A stretch of DNA of 64,000 nucleotides from Adenanthera pavonina (Eukaryota; Streptophyta; Magnoliopsida; Fabales; Fabaceae). The notes under the pieces are model-generated. The model saw only the letters and a program-made list of their open reading frames with translations. It did no database searches and had not been told where the DNA came from. Where the stretch lies: positions 31,369,001 to 31,433,000 of the forward strand of contig JAIVEN010000007.1 of the NCBI GenBank assembly GCA_026686845.1. Direction: 5' to 3'. Both the position numbers and the translations under genes were made by a program. Shown here piece after piece: positions 48,891 to 59,528 of this stretch. Position 1 is the stretch's first letter. Each line of letters opens with the position of its first letter.

Positions 48891-49212
48891 TTAAGGAAGT
48901 GGATGATGCAGAGGATTGGGACCTGTAGGAGTAAACCTTTTGATGATATAGTTCACGTTAGAACCACCATATCTGATCGGCAGATCTCCGGCCGGAGGCG
49001 CTGGGTTATGCCTAGGATTGGGACCTGTAGGAGTAACTCTCTTGACGATGATATAGTTCAAGTTAATTAGAAGTATAACTACTGCTAGAGGGAACCTTCC
49101 AGAAACTCTTGAGATCATAATGATGACTATGAAGGATTAGGCGATCGCTCACAACAAGAGAGACACAGAGAAGAGAGATCGCAGAAAACAAAAGAAGTTT
49201 TGGGTTTGTCAT
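48891..49212 (-). pseudogene. Tandem-CLE peptide precursor, probably frameshifted
   Basis: The ATG at 49212 opens a 49-codon frame with a clear signal peptide: MTNPKLLLFSAISLL, then CVSLVVS and a charged D-R. It ends at TAA (49065-49063). In the next frame, two CLE dodecapeptides follow: RVTPTGPNPRHN and, near the C-terminus, RFTPTGPNPLHH plus PLP and stop. Both fit the CLE consensus R-x-x-P-x-G-P-N-P-x-H-H/N and are preceded by the basic pair KR. The two motifs lie in DNA repeats about 105 bp apart. Comparison of the repeats shows a 4-bp excess (TTAA-like) before the first motif that explains the shift. Known role: CLE peptides are secreted ligands for leucine-rich-repeat receptor kinases. 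Either a frameshifted allele, or translation starts at the in-frame ATG at 49118, which also has a hydrophobic stretch (PLAVVILLINL). Confidence 0.75.
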
Positions 49213-49277
49213 TTTGCTTTACAATGTCTCAATAACTTGTAAGTATGGATGTGATTATCCTTCTCAACAATCTACTC

Positions 49278-49285
49278 TATATATA
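49278..49285 (-). promoter_or_regulatory. TATA box of the CLE-like gene
   Basis: TATATATA within CTCTATATATAGAG lies about 66-73 bp upstream of the signal-peptide ATG, the position expected for a short plant leader. Confidence 0.5.
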
Positions 49286-49289
49286 GAGC

Positions 49290-49431
49290 ACCATCTAGCA
49301 CAACTTGGATTCTCTCCAACAAAACTTCTCTCAATCCCAGCAATACCTTAGTTGTACATAAAATCCAGTGGTCCAAGGAAAAAAAAAAGAACCAAACTAA
49401 AATTCATTCAAAAGACATAAAAAGAATAAAT
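49290..49431. repeat. Inverted repeat arm 1 (upstream flank of CLE-like gene)
   Basis: The reverse complement of this segment matches 50119-50258, for example at ATTTATTCTTTTTATGTCTTT, ATTTTATGTACAACTAAG and GAGAGAAGTTTTG-like stretches. It covers the sequence just upstream of the TATA box. Confidence 0.7.
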
Positions 49432-49832
49432 GCTTTTTCAAATATTTTGTAGCTTTTTCAGTTTTTCTTAAGAGAAATATGCTATATAGATGAATAACTT
49501 GATGAATAAATTTTTTACTTAAAATATTGGCTTAATTATTTTCAAAAAATAACAATTATTTTTAGTTGACTTGTGATTATTTAATTAATTTAGACAGCAT
49601 ACATTTATTGAAAATTATTCTTACTTTTAATAAAAAATAGATTTAAAATTTTCAAATCAAGAGAATCATGGCAAAAAAAAAAATCAACAGAAGAAAGATA
49701 TTAATAATAAATTATTATTTCACTTTAAATGAAAATATAAATTTAAATCTTTGTAATATTTTTTTACCAGTAATTCTTTGTACTATAACATTTAATATTT
49801 TGTTAGCTTGATTTTTTGGACTACAACATTTA

Positions 49833-50115
49833 GGGAGAATTGTGAAAGAATACCAAAATGAAAACATATTTGAAAAATGATATCAAAGTTCACCCCGTTT
49901 TCAAGACAGTTTAGAATTTGTTCAAGTGAGTTTAGAAAATTTTCAAGTTATGATTGAATTTTTTGGTATTAAATGAGAATAGAAAAATTTTCTATCATGA
50001 CTTGGAAATTTTTTAAGTTTGTTTGGAAAAATTTTATCCTACTTTAAAAACGGGTGAACTTTGGTGTCATTTCCCAAATATGTTTTTATATTGATTTTTT
50101 TTTCACAATTCTCCC
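49833..50115. mobile_element. Mutator-type palindromic MITE
   Basis: The ends are GGGAGAATTGTGAAA and its inverse, with the inverted similarity continuing for about 75 bp. The target duplications are CAACATTTA (49824-49832) and TAACATTTA (50116-50124), 9 bp with one difference, as expected for Mutator-like elements. It is 283 bp and non-coding. Confidence 0.7.
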
Positions 50116-50118
50116 TAA

Positions 50119-50258
50119 CATTTATTCTTTTTATGTCTTTTTAATGTTTTTAATTATATTTTTTCGGACCATTGAATTTTATGTACAACTAAGATATTGA
50201 TGAAGAGAGGATTGACAGAAGTTTTGGCAGAGGAAATCCATATTGCCATCTAGCAACG
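50119..50258. repeat. Inverted repeat arm 2
   Basis: This is an inverted copy of 49290-49431. No second CLE coding region follows it; the homology stops before the TATA box equivalent. The ORF at 50243-50452 begins at its end and has no recognised product. Confidence 0.7.
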
Positions 50259-50259
50259 G

Positions 50260-53258
50260 TGAATTAATACCTTCTTTACGACTACGTTATCATAAAAGAA
50301 TTGATATCTTGGTAATTAGGGCATGGACAATTTTTGCAAGTCAAGAATTTTTTTTCCCTTTTGATTTTGTTCCATTGAATCTGGTAGGTTATGCAGGGTT
50401 ATCAAGATCGATTCAAGTATTGTCGATTCCCAAATGGGGTAAATTGGATTAAACTTAATTAATTATAATTTTTTATTTAAAATTTTACCGTTGAAATCTT
50501 CAGATTCGGTGGACTGTGCGAGCTCGGTGAACTTAATTATATGCACAGCCCTGTACCCAAATAATAACTAATCATTAAACGCTAATAATAATTTTCGGTT
50601 TAAGACTTTCTTTTTATATATGCATGGTTTGCAAGAAGGATTTGGGTGTCGATCGATTTGAAAAAATGAAAAAGTTAGGTCATTTCATCTATGATGTTGT
50701 AAGTACAACTAGATACAAAGCACGGTTAGTTATTAAAATTATTAACAAATAATAATGTGTATTTTGATCCATTTTTATAGCATAAAATCCACAAAATAAA
50801 AAAAATAGTATTAAATATTGATATGGACCATTTCATATGCGTAAAATTGATCATTAACTGGACGAATATCAATCAGCATGTACATTAAATATTGATATAA
50901 AACTAGACATATTTGCTCCTGTTCCAAAAAGTTTGAGATATATGAGATGCATTATTTATAGCTAATGAATAATAATATAACTTCATTTTGATATGCCATA
51001 ATCTAATATTTATGTATAATTAATTTCTTATCTTTTAATAAATTTATATGATTTCTAGATCTTTAATTCAAAAATATCAATTTTTTAAAATGAAATTAAC
51101 CTCCCTTTAAGATATTTTCTATTGAATATTGTCAAAATACAATTTATATGTAAGGAATATATATATATATATATATATGGAAAACAATAAAATCATACAG
51201 TGATAAGACTTGGAAATAAATTAATTGTAAATTTCATTATAAGAATTGAAATAAGAATCAAATATTTACTTGATATTGTCAAACAAAAATACACTTGAGC
51301 CCATATTTGCCTAAACTTTACCATATCTGTAAGTTGGTCCATGTACGGCAGATGGGATTTATGAAGTCGCGTGGGAACTAATCAGCATATATAATACAAT
51401 ATAATAAAATATATACCAAGCTGCATTTGGTATTAAAGACAGGATAAATTATTGAACTTATGAAGACACTAGTTTAAGACTTAGTGATTTGACCATAATT
51501 TGATTGTGGTTTAATTAGTTATAATTAAATTAATATAATTTTAAATATATTGACTATTTTAAGAAAAAGAAGATAAAAACTAATAAAAAATATGTAAAAG
51601 GGAAAATTTTACTTAAATACAAAAAAAAAAAGACATTTCCAAAAGAACCCAATTCATTTGATTCCAAAAAAGTATCTGATTTTACAAATGAAAAGAGTAT
51701 ATTTGTAAATGAAATTGAATCATTTTTGCAAATGACCCGCAAATTTTTCTGTTCATTTGTAAATATGCTATTTTCACTCATAAAATGAAATAATTTTTTG
51801 AAATTAGGTGAATTGGGGTACTTTTTTTAAAACATCTTCTTTTCTTGATATTTAAATAGAATTTTCTCCACGTAAAACAAATTGATTTAAAATAAAAAAT
51901 AATAGTAGAAATAAAAATAAAGACAAGAAATATGCGAGCTGAAAACATAAATTAAAAAAGTGAATAAATATTTTATAATTTAAAATATAAAGTAATTATG
52001 AGAGATAAGATATTTATAATGTATATATACTTATTTTATATTTCCTAATTTTGTAATATATACATATTTTTTGCCTATTTAAATATTATTCTTCATTTCT
52101 TAATGCTTATTAAGTATAAGTATACATGTATTATAATTTAGAAACATGATTTAAATAAAAAATTTAAAAAATAAAACAGAACCTATCGGTTCAAATGATT
52201 CGTAATCGATTTTAATGATTAAGCCAATTCAACCAATTTTTCATTAGTTTTCAAAGCAGCTAGTTTTTCATGATTCCATACCAAACACAACATTAATTCT
52301 TGTCCAACCAGTTAAATTGGCTGGCCCCACATGGTTTTTAATTCTTTGGCTACACTATTAATTAATCATGAATAATTGGGCTGACCTCAAATATTATATA
52401 ATGCATAGGTTCACTTATAATTACATATATTAAGAAAAATAATCATATAAAATCATTCTAATATTCATAAAAAAAAGGTAAGGGAAAAAAGAGAAACAAA
52501 GAAAAGTAATACATATACTGGTTGGGTCAACAAGGGCTTACGTTTTACCTAAGGCTCGACCAGACTGGAAATAACCAAGACATATCGAATCAATCAAACC
52601 ACGAGTCATGATAAACATTAACTGCCCTAACTAAAGCCAATTTTTGTTGATACTTATAAACACTAACAAAAAAGCCTTTTTTTATTATCACTGGAATAGA
52701 TAACATTTACAAAAAGAAAAAAAAATTAAAAATAAAAACTAATTAAATCTAATTTTGGTGTAGTGTATCATTGAATTAGGGTCTAATTTGGAATTAATTT
52801 CATTTAATAATTTTGTAAATTTAAAAAATTCAGCTTGATATCCGAATTTGATTGATTCTAGTGTTTGTTTCATTTTCAAATTTTCTTCTCTCATCAGTTT
52901 GCAGTATTGAGGTCATGTGTAAAGGCCTTAAATTGATTAAAAGAGTTATTATTACAGGCTCACCCACATACAAAAACTAACTAGACACACTCACGTTTTA
53001 TAATATATATTGACATCGATTTATGATTTTTTTTAACCAAGATATATACTGATTAATATACATTACATTATTATTGTTTGTTACATGTATAATTTCTAAC
53101 ATATTATCTCTCATGTGTACGTAGAGTGATGGACGCGGACTCCTCACATGCCATATTTGCGCTGCTCACGCCACGTGTCCTGAAGATGATCCTGTGAAAT
53201 GTGAAGCAACTAGGTACTGCCACACAATCCTCATTGTCCTAGTGCACCGTCGCAGTTG
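50260..53258. other. Gene-free AT-rich interval
   Basis: No gene is recognised. Near 52170-52350 there is a decayed element end resembling the hAT elements above (AACCTATCGGTTCAAATGATT and a TGGCTGGCCCCACATGG end), without a definable partner. A (TA)n tract lies at 51160-51178. Confidence 0.5.
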
Positions 53259-53266
53259 GTTTGAGC

Positions 53267-53909
53267 TAGGATTGTTAAATGGGTCTAGAGGTTTGGTTAG
53301 CCTGATCATTTTGGATCGGGTCAGGCCTAGTTAAAATAAAATAAATCTTGAAATGGAAGAGGACTAAATTGGGCCGGTCATCGGACAAGTTATAAACTTG
53401 TGCTGGCCTGGCCCAGTATATATTTTTTTTTCTATTTTTTCTTTTTTTATTTGTTAAAAATATTGAATAATTTTATATAATTTTTTTTGTTTCATATGCC
53501 TCATGTAATAAATTAATTTTATAATTATAATAGATACATTTTCTTATTTCAATTTTTAATTTTATTTCAAATTTTAAATTTATTTCTTAACTTAATATTA
53601 AATAATATATAATTATTGAATATTTATAATTTTGATAAATGTTACTTTTTAACCAAATATTATTTCTTATAAGAATATATTTTAAATGAAATTAGTTATA
53701 TTTTTATTAAAAAATTAAATTAACTTATTATTTATTTATTTTTTATGTTTATTTTTATATTGGGCCAAACCCATCTCGGTATTGACCCGGTCTTGGCCCG
53801 GTGAAGGATCGGGCTGGGCCGAGGGCAAATTTTCTTGGCCCGGGGGTATTCTGGACCGGACATCGGGTCAAGGTGATGCTCGGCCTATCCCGACATGTGA
53901 ACACCCCTA
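53267..53909. mobile_element. Non-autonomous hAT element with perfect 8-bp target duplication
   Basis: GTTTGAGC occurs exactly at 53259-53266 and 53910-53917. Ends read TAGGATTGTTAAATGGG and, on the other strand, TAGGGGTGTTCACATGTCGG. The subterminal regions are GC-rich with repeated GGCCCGG/CCGGGCC-like motifs, around an AT-rich centre. It is 643 bp and has no transposase. The ORF at 53755-53943 is only its GC-rich arm. Confidence 0.85.
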
Positions 53910-53917
53910 GTTTGAGC

Positions 53918-54178
53918 CCTTCTGTGTTCAGTCTACTTCCCATAAAAATGATAAATATTAATATAAAATATAAAATTTATATTAAATATTCATAACAAAT
54001 GAGCCAAACTTACTGTCCCTATCCAAAGGCAAGACACAATAAAGCATCAATGACCCTGTGATTTGAAGAATTGTTTGTTCTTCAACTACTGCAAACACTC
54101 CCAGGGAAGAAGACATGGCCACTAAAGAAAAATTAATATGTTTGAACATTATTATATATCGCTTGTAACACTATTATT

Positions 54179-54214
<36 letters not shown>

Positions 54215-55660
54215 AATCTAATCTAACTATGTAAAGTTAGTTATAAATATCACACGATGTCTTTAACCTTTATAAAAATACTATCATTTATATGTATCAT
54301 TGATAAAGATATCCAACCTTATAATTTTTTTTGGAAAATTGAGAAATGAGACAAAAATTCAATTTATTTGGGAAATAAAACCAAAATTGATTTTTTTGGA
54401 GTGAGAATAGAATTTTTTTAAAATTTTTTTTCTAAAAAAATAATTTAGTACCAAAACCAAATATTTTCTTTTTTTTCCTCCCAAAACCCAATTTTTCCTT
54501 TTTTTCAACCAGTGTTTATAAATTGTTTAACTTGCGTAATAATAATAAATAATACAGAAAATTAAACATTTAGTCTTCAATTTGAGATCAATTTTCAATC
54601 TAGTCCCTATAGTTCAAATTTTGTCAAATGAGTCCTCATAATATGTTGCGTTTGAGGGTTACTCCTTATTTTTTTATAAACGTTAGTGAACTGATCCCTA
54701 TCTTGTCCAGATGGCATAAAGGACGTTATCTACTTGCCGATGTGGTTGATTGAGTGCAACGTGGTAGATGGACAGAAAAAAGAAAAGGCAAGGTTGACCA
54801 AGTAAAAAGTAGCTCCATTGAAGTTGTTGCAATGGCCGCCCTTGCCCATTTTCTCTTCTGTGGCAACCTATTTTCCAAATAAAGCCACTTGTGCGATGTA
54901 CACATGTACCTTACAATTTCCGTCCAAACCTTTGGTAAAACTCGGCTTCAGATGATCATGGAGGTACACTTTGCACAGTGCAAATGACTTTAATCTAACA
55001 TGAGTTATCTAAATTCTAACATGAAATTCGCAATTGTGTTAATTATAGACACTAAACTTCTATACATATATTTATATAGTTTCATACTCACCATGACTCC
55101 TTTAAACCAAATATCATCTTTGGATATTCCAAAACTGATAACGTAGATAGTTATGGATCTGAAAACTTGTTTAGCAATGAAAAGAGTTTCAAACGCTTGC
55201 TTTGGTGAAGAGATTGGAAAGAGTGCTTTAGGAGGAGTTATAGATTGAGGTAGATAATGTTCTATGAGGATTCAAGTCACCAATAGAATATAAACCACCT
55301 TCAAAGCCACCAGCCCACCACCAAACTTGTTTGGTTTCACTACATTTGTTTACCTCTGTTTTTGGAACAGAGAAGAGCATAATTCTACTCTGTTTACGTG
55401 TGTCTGTATATATATATAACTTACTTCTTTCACCAATACATCAAAAGAAAAAAAAGAAAGTGAACGAATTATGACCTCTCAAATCTTTAAAGATAATAAT
55501 TTGTTTAGTTCTTCACGTGGCTAGAGATATGTGGCATATTTTCATGCAAGGCATGTAGTTGTGGATGCGTACATTCTTCTAGTCATAGCTCATTTGCACA
55601 TTTGCACTCTCATCTTGTTCACAAAGCAAGAAGCTTTAATTAAAAATCATAAATGACATG
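53918..55660. other. Gene-free interval
   Basis: No gene is recognised. There is an (AAT)n run at 54181-54209. A sequence near 54560-54790 of the form TTGAGATCAATTTTCAATCTAGTCCC is typical of the edges of plant DNA transposons, but its other end was not found. Confidence 0.5.
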
Positions 55661-55666
55661 CTAATC

Positions 55667-57371
55667 TGAAGTAGGATAGGGTTGGGAAAGGGGAAAAGAT
55701 AGATGAAAAGAGAAGAAAATTAAGGAGAGAAAATCTACTCACAAAATCTTAAATAATATTAAATCAATAAGGAAAGAGTTGAGATATAATGAAGGGTCCT
55801 AAGACTTATTTATAGAGTCTCAAATTCTAATCTAACTTGGATCTTAAAAGAATAAAATAATTTAAATCTAAATAAAAGATAAATATTAAACTAACTATAT
55901 CCTAAAATATAAGATAAAGATAAATCTAAACAAAATAATTAAACTCTAAAAAATAAAATAAATTCAAAATAAATTAAATCTGAATAACCCAATAATTATT
56001 TAAAATCATAATTATTTTATGATAATCTAATTATCCCTTTTTTATCATTCTCCCCCGCTTGAAACAGTTCTCCCCTAGAGAGTTAATACTCCAGGTAGCA
56101 TCTAGATCTGGGAAACCTTTCAAGCAAGTAAGATAGCAAAAGATGAGATCTAAGCAAATGACTGTTTCTTCAACCACCCAAGTATTATTCAACTCAAGAA
56201 ATCTTTTCCACCAAACAAGATAATGATGAATGAAATCTAAATAAAGAGACTTCCCATCAAAACTCCATAAGGATGTTGAATTTAGAAAACCCTTCCAATG
56301 GATAAAGTATTGGCGGAGGAAATTTTTAGGCAATAAAACATTACGCTCTTCTTTAAAAGCAACAATCTTTACACCAAGTGGTGTAATGGATAGATGAGGT
56401 GGAACAAGAGCATGTTGTAATTGAACACAACAACTTTAGAGGGCACAACTTCCTTTAGTAGAGATTATTTCTACGCTTTTCCCTTCTTCAAGCTTCTTTC
56501 TTCTTTGACAACTATAATATCAAGGTCTTCTTTGGATCTTGAGGAATTGTCTGCGGATAGTGTTACTTCAATCTAGTCTATAACTTTAACCATATGGTAT
56601 GCTTACTTTTCTTTTATCTGACACTTGCGTTCTTCCTCTAAAGCCTTAGGAGTTATCTCTATACCCTTATTTAGCAACTAAGAGCATATAGGATGTCTTT
56701 AGACAACCTTTCTAATTCATCAAATTTACGGTTCGTTTCATCTAAGTGACAATCTATGTGATTAAGGTGACAATCAATGCGATCAAAGTGAAAATCCATT
56801 TGGTCAAATGAATGCTCAAGGCACTCAATAGAAGCCATACTAATGATATTAATTCCTCCAAGGGAGCATTCATGCTTTTATTTGATGGACTATAATGGAA
56901 GAAAATGCATGAAAACACCCAAGGAACAATGAAAAAAGCAATGTGGTGAATAGTGGGCAAGATGCACTGGAACCTGCTCTAATACCAAATTAATGTAAGA
57001 TAGGGTAGGGGAAGGATAGAAGGTAGATGAGAAAAGGAGAAAATTAAAGAGAGAAAATCCACTCACAATATCTCAAATAATATTCAATCAATAAGGAAAA
57101 AGTTGAGATATAATGAGGGGTTGTAAGACTTATTTATAGAGTTTCAAATCCTAATCTAACTTGAATCATAAAAGAATAAAATAATTTATATCTAAACAAA
57201 AGATAAATATTAAACTAATTATATCCTAAAATATAAGATAAAGATAAATTTAAATAAAATAATTTAACTCTAAAAGATAAAATAAATTCAAAATAAATTA
57301 AATTTAAATAATCTAATAATTATTTAAATTCATTATTATTTTATGATAATCCAATTATATCTTCTGCATCC
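55667..57371 (-). mobile_element. Short non-autonomous Ty3-gypsy element with two LTRs
   Basis: About 380-bp direct repeats at 55667-56047 and 56994-57371 are the LTRs. In element orientation (minus strand), the 5' LTR is followed by TGGTATTAGAGC (complement of 56976-56987), one base from the initiator-Met tRNA primer site. A purine tract AAGCGGGGGAGAA (complement of 56048-56060) precedes the 3' LTR. TAATC at 55662-55666 and 57372-57376 is a candidate target duplication. Between the LTRs are a gag-like start (MASIECLEHSFDQMDFHF) and a chromodomain remnant, while protease, reverse transcriptase and integrase are missing. The outer end of the 5' LTR differs from that of the 3' LTR. Confidence 0.75.
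56031..56333 (-). pseudogene. Chromodomain-like remnant with three tandem repeats
   Basis: The 100-residue open frame contains three copies of a 29-residue unit. Y9/Y38/Y67, K14/K43/K72 and W23/W52/W81 are in exact register, and L-D recurs at 32-33 and 61-62. The best-kept unit reads YLTCLKGFPDLDATW and matches the chromodomain core Y-x4-K-G-x7-W of chromoviral gypsy integrases. Its position just before the 3' LTR fits the C-terminal end of a pol polyprotein. In full-length elements this domain targets integration to chromatin. Triplication is unusual, and whether it is translated is unknown. Confidence 0.6.
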
Positions 57372-57597
57372 TAATCACAATTCCATGTTAATCTAAAGCC
57401 ACCACTTCGTGTAGTATCTTCACAAAACCAATGGCATAATTCATTCTATAGGACTTGTAATCAAAGATGTTCCCAAACAGTACCTACATTGAGTTTACGG
57501 TGCCCAACCAAAATTGTAGGCCTATGTTTCAAAAACTTTAGTTCTACTAAAGCCAAAATCATGTTTAGAAAAATAACAATAAAGTGATTTAACTAAG

Positions 57598-58030
57598 TGT
57601 GGGATTGCACAATTAAATCTATTTTATTAGGTGAAATAAAATAGAAGCCCAAGCCTAATATAAATTAGGGTTTATTGTGTAATTTTTATTAATAAAATAA
57701 AAATGGGAGGGAACGGTTATTTTAAGGCCATCCCATATCTTTCATGTGTGAGAGAATTAAGGGGAGTAGGCGGAAGTGTATCCATGCAAAAGTTTTTTTT
57801 TTTAACTCCTCTTTGTAAGAGTAGAGACTCTCTCTCTTCTCTCTCTCCCCTGACAGAATTTGACACAAAAATTCTTTCTTTGAGTGTCTCTACTGTGGAC
57901 AAGAAAGAAAAGTCTAGACAATGATTTTACTCCAACTCACGTAGGGTATCACTGTATATCAATTACCTTTCATCAGTGGAAGAATATTCTCGATGAGTAT
58001 GTATTTCTTCCCTGTTTTTAAAATTCTTCA
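57598..58030 (+). mobile_element. 5' LTR of a Ty1-copia-like element
   Basis: It begins TGTGGGATTG and ends TTCA (TG...CA). It is followed after three bases by GCATCAGAGCC, two mismatches from the TGGTATCAGAGCC initiator-Met primer site. CT-rich and TGTC-rich sequence within is typical of a transcribed LTR. A matching 3' LTR was not found in the window. Confidence 0.6.
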
Positions 58031-59222
58031 TTAGCATCAGAGCCTATTTGATCTCTAGGCAAAATTTTTTTCACGCTACCTTATTGTGCGCTCATAGATT
58101 CTTGATGTGTATGTGCTTATCTGATATATGATTTGTATATATAAGAAAACTTTTCATAAAATTCACATCATTATTTCAACAATTTTTATCCACTACTTAC
58201 TTTGTTATACTACCATTTCTGTGTTCATAAATTTGCATTCAGCCTCCATGTTTATTGTGAGTGCATATTCAATTCGTATACTGTCTCTATGATCATTATA
58301 AATGCAAAAAAAAAGAAAAGTAGATATCTAGGTAAATTAGATTTCTGTATTGGGACCCAAATTTTTCAAATTTTTTCCCAAGTGAAGTTACTATAAACTC
58401 GAAACTGTACATTGTCACACTTGAAATTGGGTTCCCTCAAATCGTGATTTTTTGGACAAATGGATGCCATCATTGTGTAGAGAACGATGACACAAAAACA
58501 ATGCCACTGGAATCTCACCAAACGGATGTCAGACGAGGGATAAAATGGCAAAAAATGGTAATAGGTTCGTGGGTCCGCCAATGGGTACAAGCCAGGTCAG
58601 TCTGGTTCGATTGGAGGTCAAAGATGACCTCAATGACATGTCATTTTAGCATAAGGCCAAAATGACTCGTTGTTTTCTAAACACAGCATTCCACAAAAAA
58701 AAAAGGGAAAAGGGGGCGGTGGAGGTAGAAACGGATCAGGCAGAGGTTTTGGGCCGAGAAGGATCCAGCCCAACATTTTTTTTCTAGAAAAATTAATTAA
58801 ATTAATTATTATTATTATTTAATTAAAATAATATTAAAATGCTAAGGTGGTGTGTGGGGCCCACCTAAATCGTTTTTTGGTCAAGTAGAGCATTGACCAG
58901 ACAGAAGACAACGCGTGGAGTTCACCAGTTTAGCATGTGTTAATGGATTCCATCTCCACAATAGCGCATAGAGTGCACGCGCCTCCCTGACATGTGGAAA
59001 ACTTTTGTTTTCCAATTTTTTAGTATTTTTGGTAATATAGATGTTCTAGGGTGCATGTAGGCACGTACAAGGGTATTTTTTGACATAGTTAAATCCTCAA
59101 AATCCCTAATTTCATAAGCTTTATTTTGATATGCTATATGCTTATTTTGAGCATTTTATTAGTTATTTTTATGGCCAAAATTGTTAAGAAAGGACCCTAA
59201 ATAGTACTTTTTTTTAGGTACA
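58031..59222 (+). other. Leader region downstream of the LTR
   Basis: This follows the primer site and precedes a degenerate reading frame. It contains short G+C-rich stretches (GGGGGCGGTGGAGGT near 58713) and no convincing coding sequence. The ORFs at 58202-58665 overlap each other and are not supported. Confidence 0.4.
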
Positions 59223-59527
59223 ATGAGTTCCTCAGAGCTCGTACACACCTCTAATCTAGAATCTAAAGGGTCAAACTCTTACTTAGAATATATTTCTCTT
59301 CCCAATGCTAGTGATGACATTCTAGAATATTCCAATTTACCAGACTCTGAATAGGTTAATATGTCGGGACCTCCACTATTAGCTGAGGCTCTCGCATATC
59401 TCCTAAGCAATCCTCCCGACTATTTAAATTATGATGATGTATATCTTTATATGACAGATCCATATGGTTGTTATGAGAATGATGACTATTTAATAGCTAC
59501 TCATAATGCCGATGTTTGCCACCTAGT
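59223..59527 (+). pseudogene. Interrupted element reading frame, first part, unassigned
   Basis: From the ATG at 59223 a frame rich in Ser, Leu, Asn and Asp continues with one stop (near 59351) up to about 59527, where an unrelated insertion begins. It may resume near 60940-61560 with an acidic Glu/Asp-Pro stretch and a Lys-rich stretch. By position it could be a gag-type product of the preceding element, but I recognise no family motif. Confidence 0.35.
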
Positions 59528-59528
59528 G

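Noticed and set aside
48861..49070. Plus-strand ORF of 69 codons with two GTCRS repeats
   Set aside because: It is the antisense shadow of the two CLE repeats. Only the minus strand has a signal peptide, known peptide motifs and a correctly placed TATA box.
49041..49152. A 112-bp intron (GTGAGC...TCAAG) that would join the signal peptide to the first CLE motif in frame
   Set aside because: The acceptor has no pyrimidine tract, and the join would remove the whole variable region. The 4-bp difference between the two DNA repeats explains the frame shift more simply.
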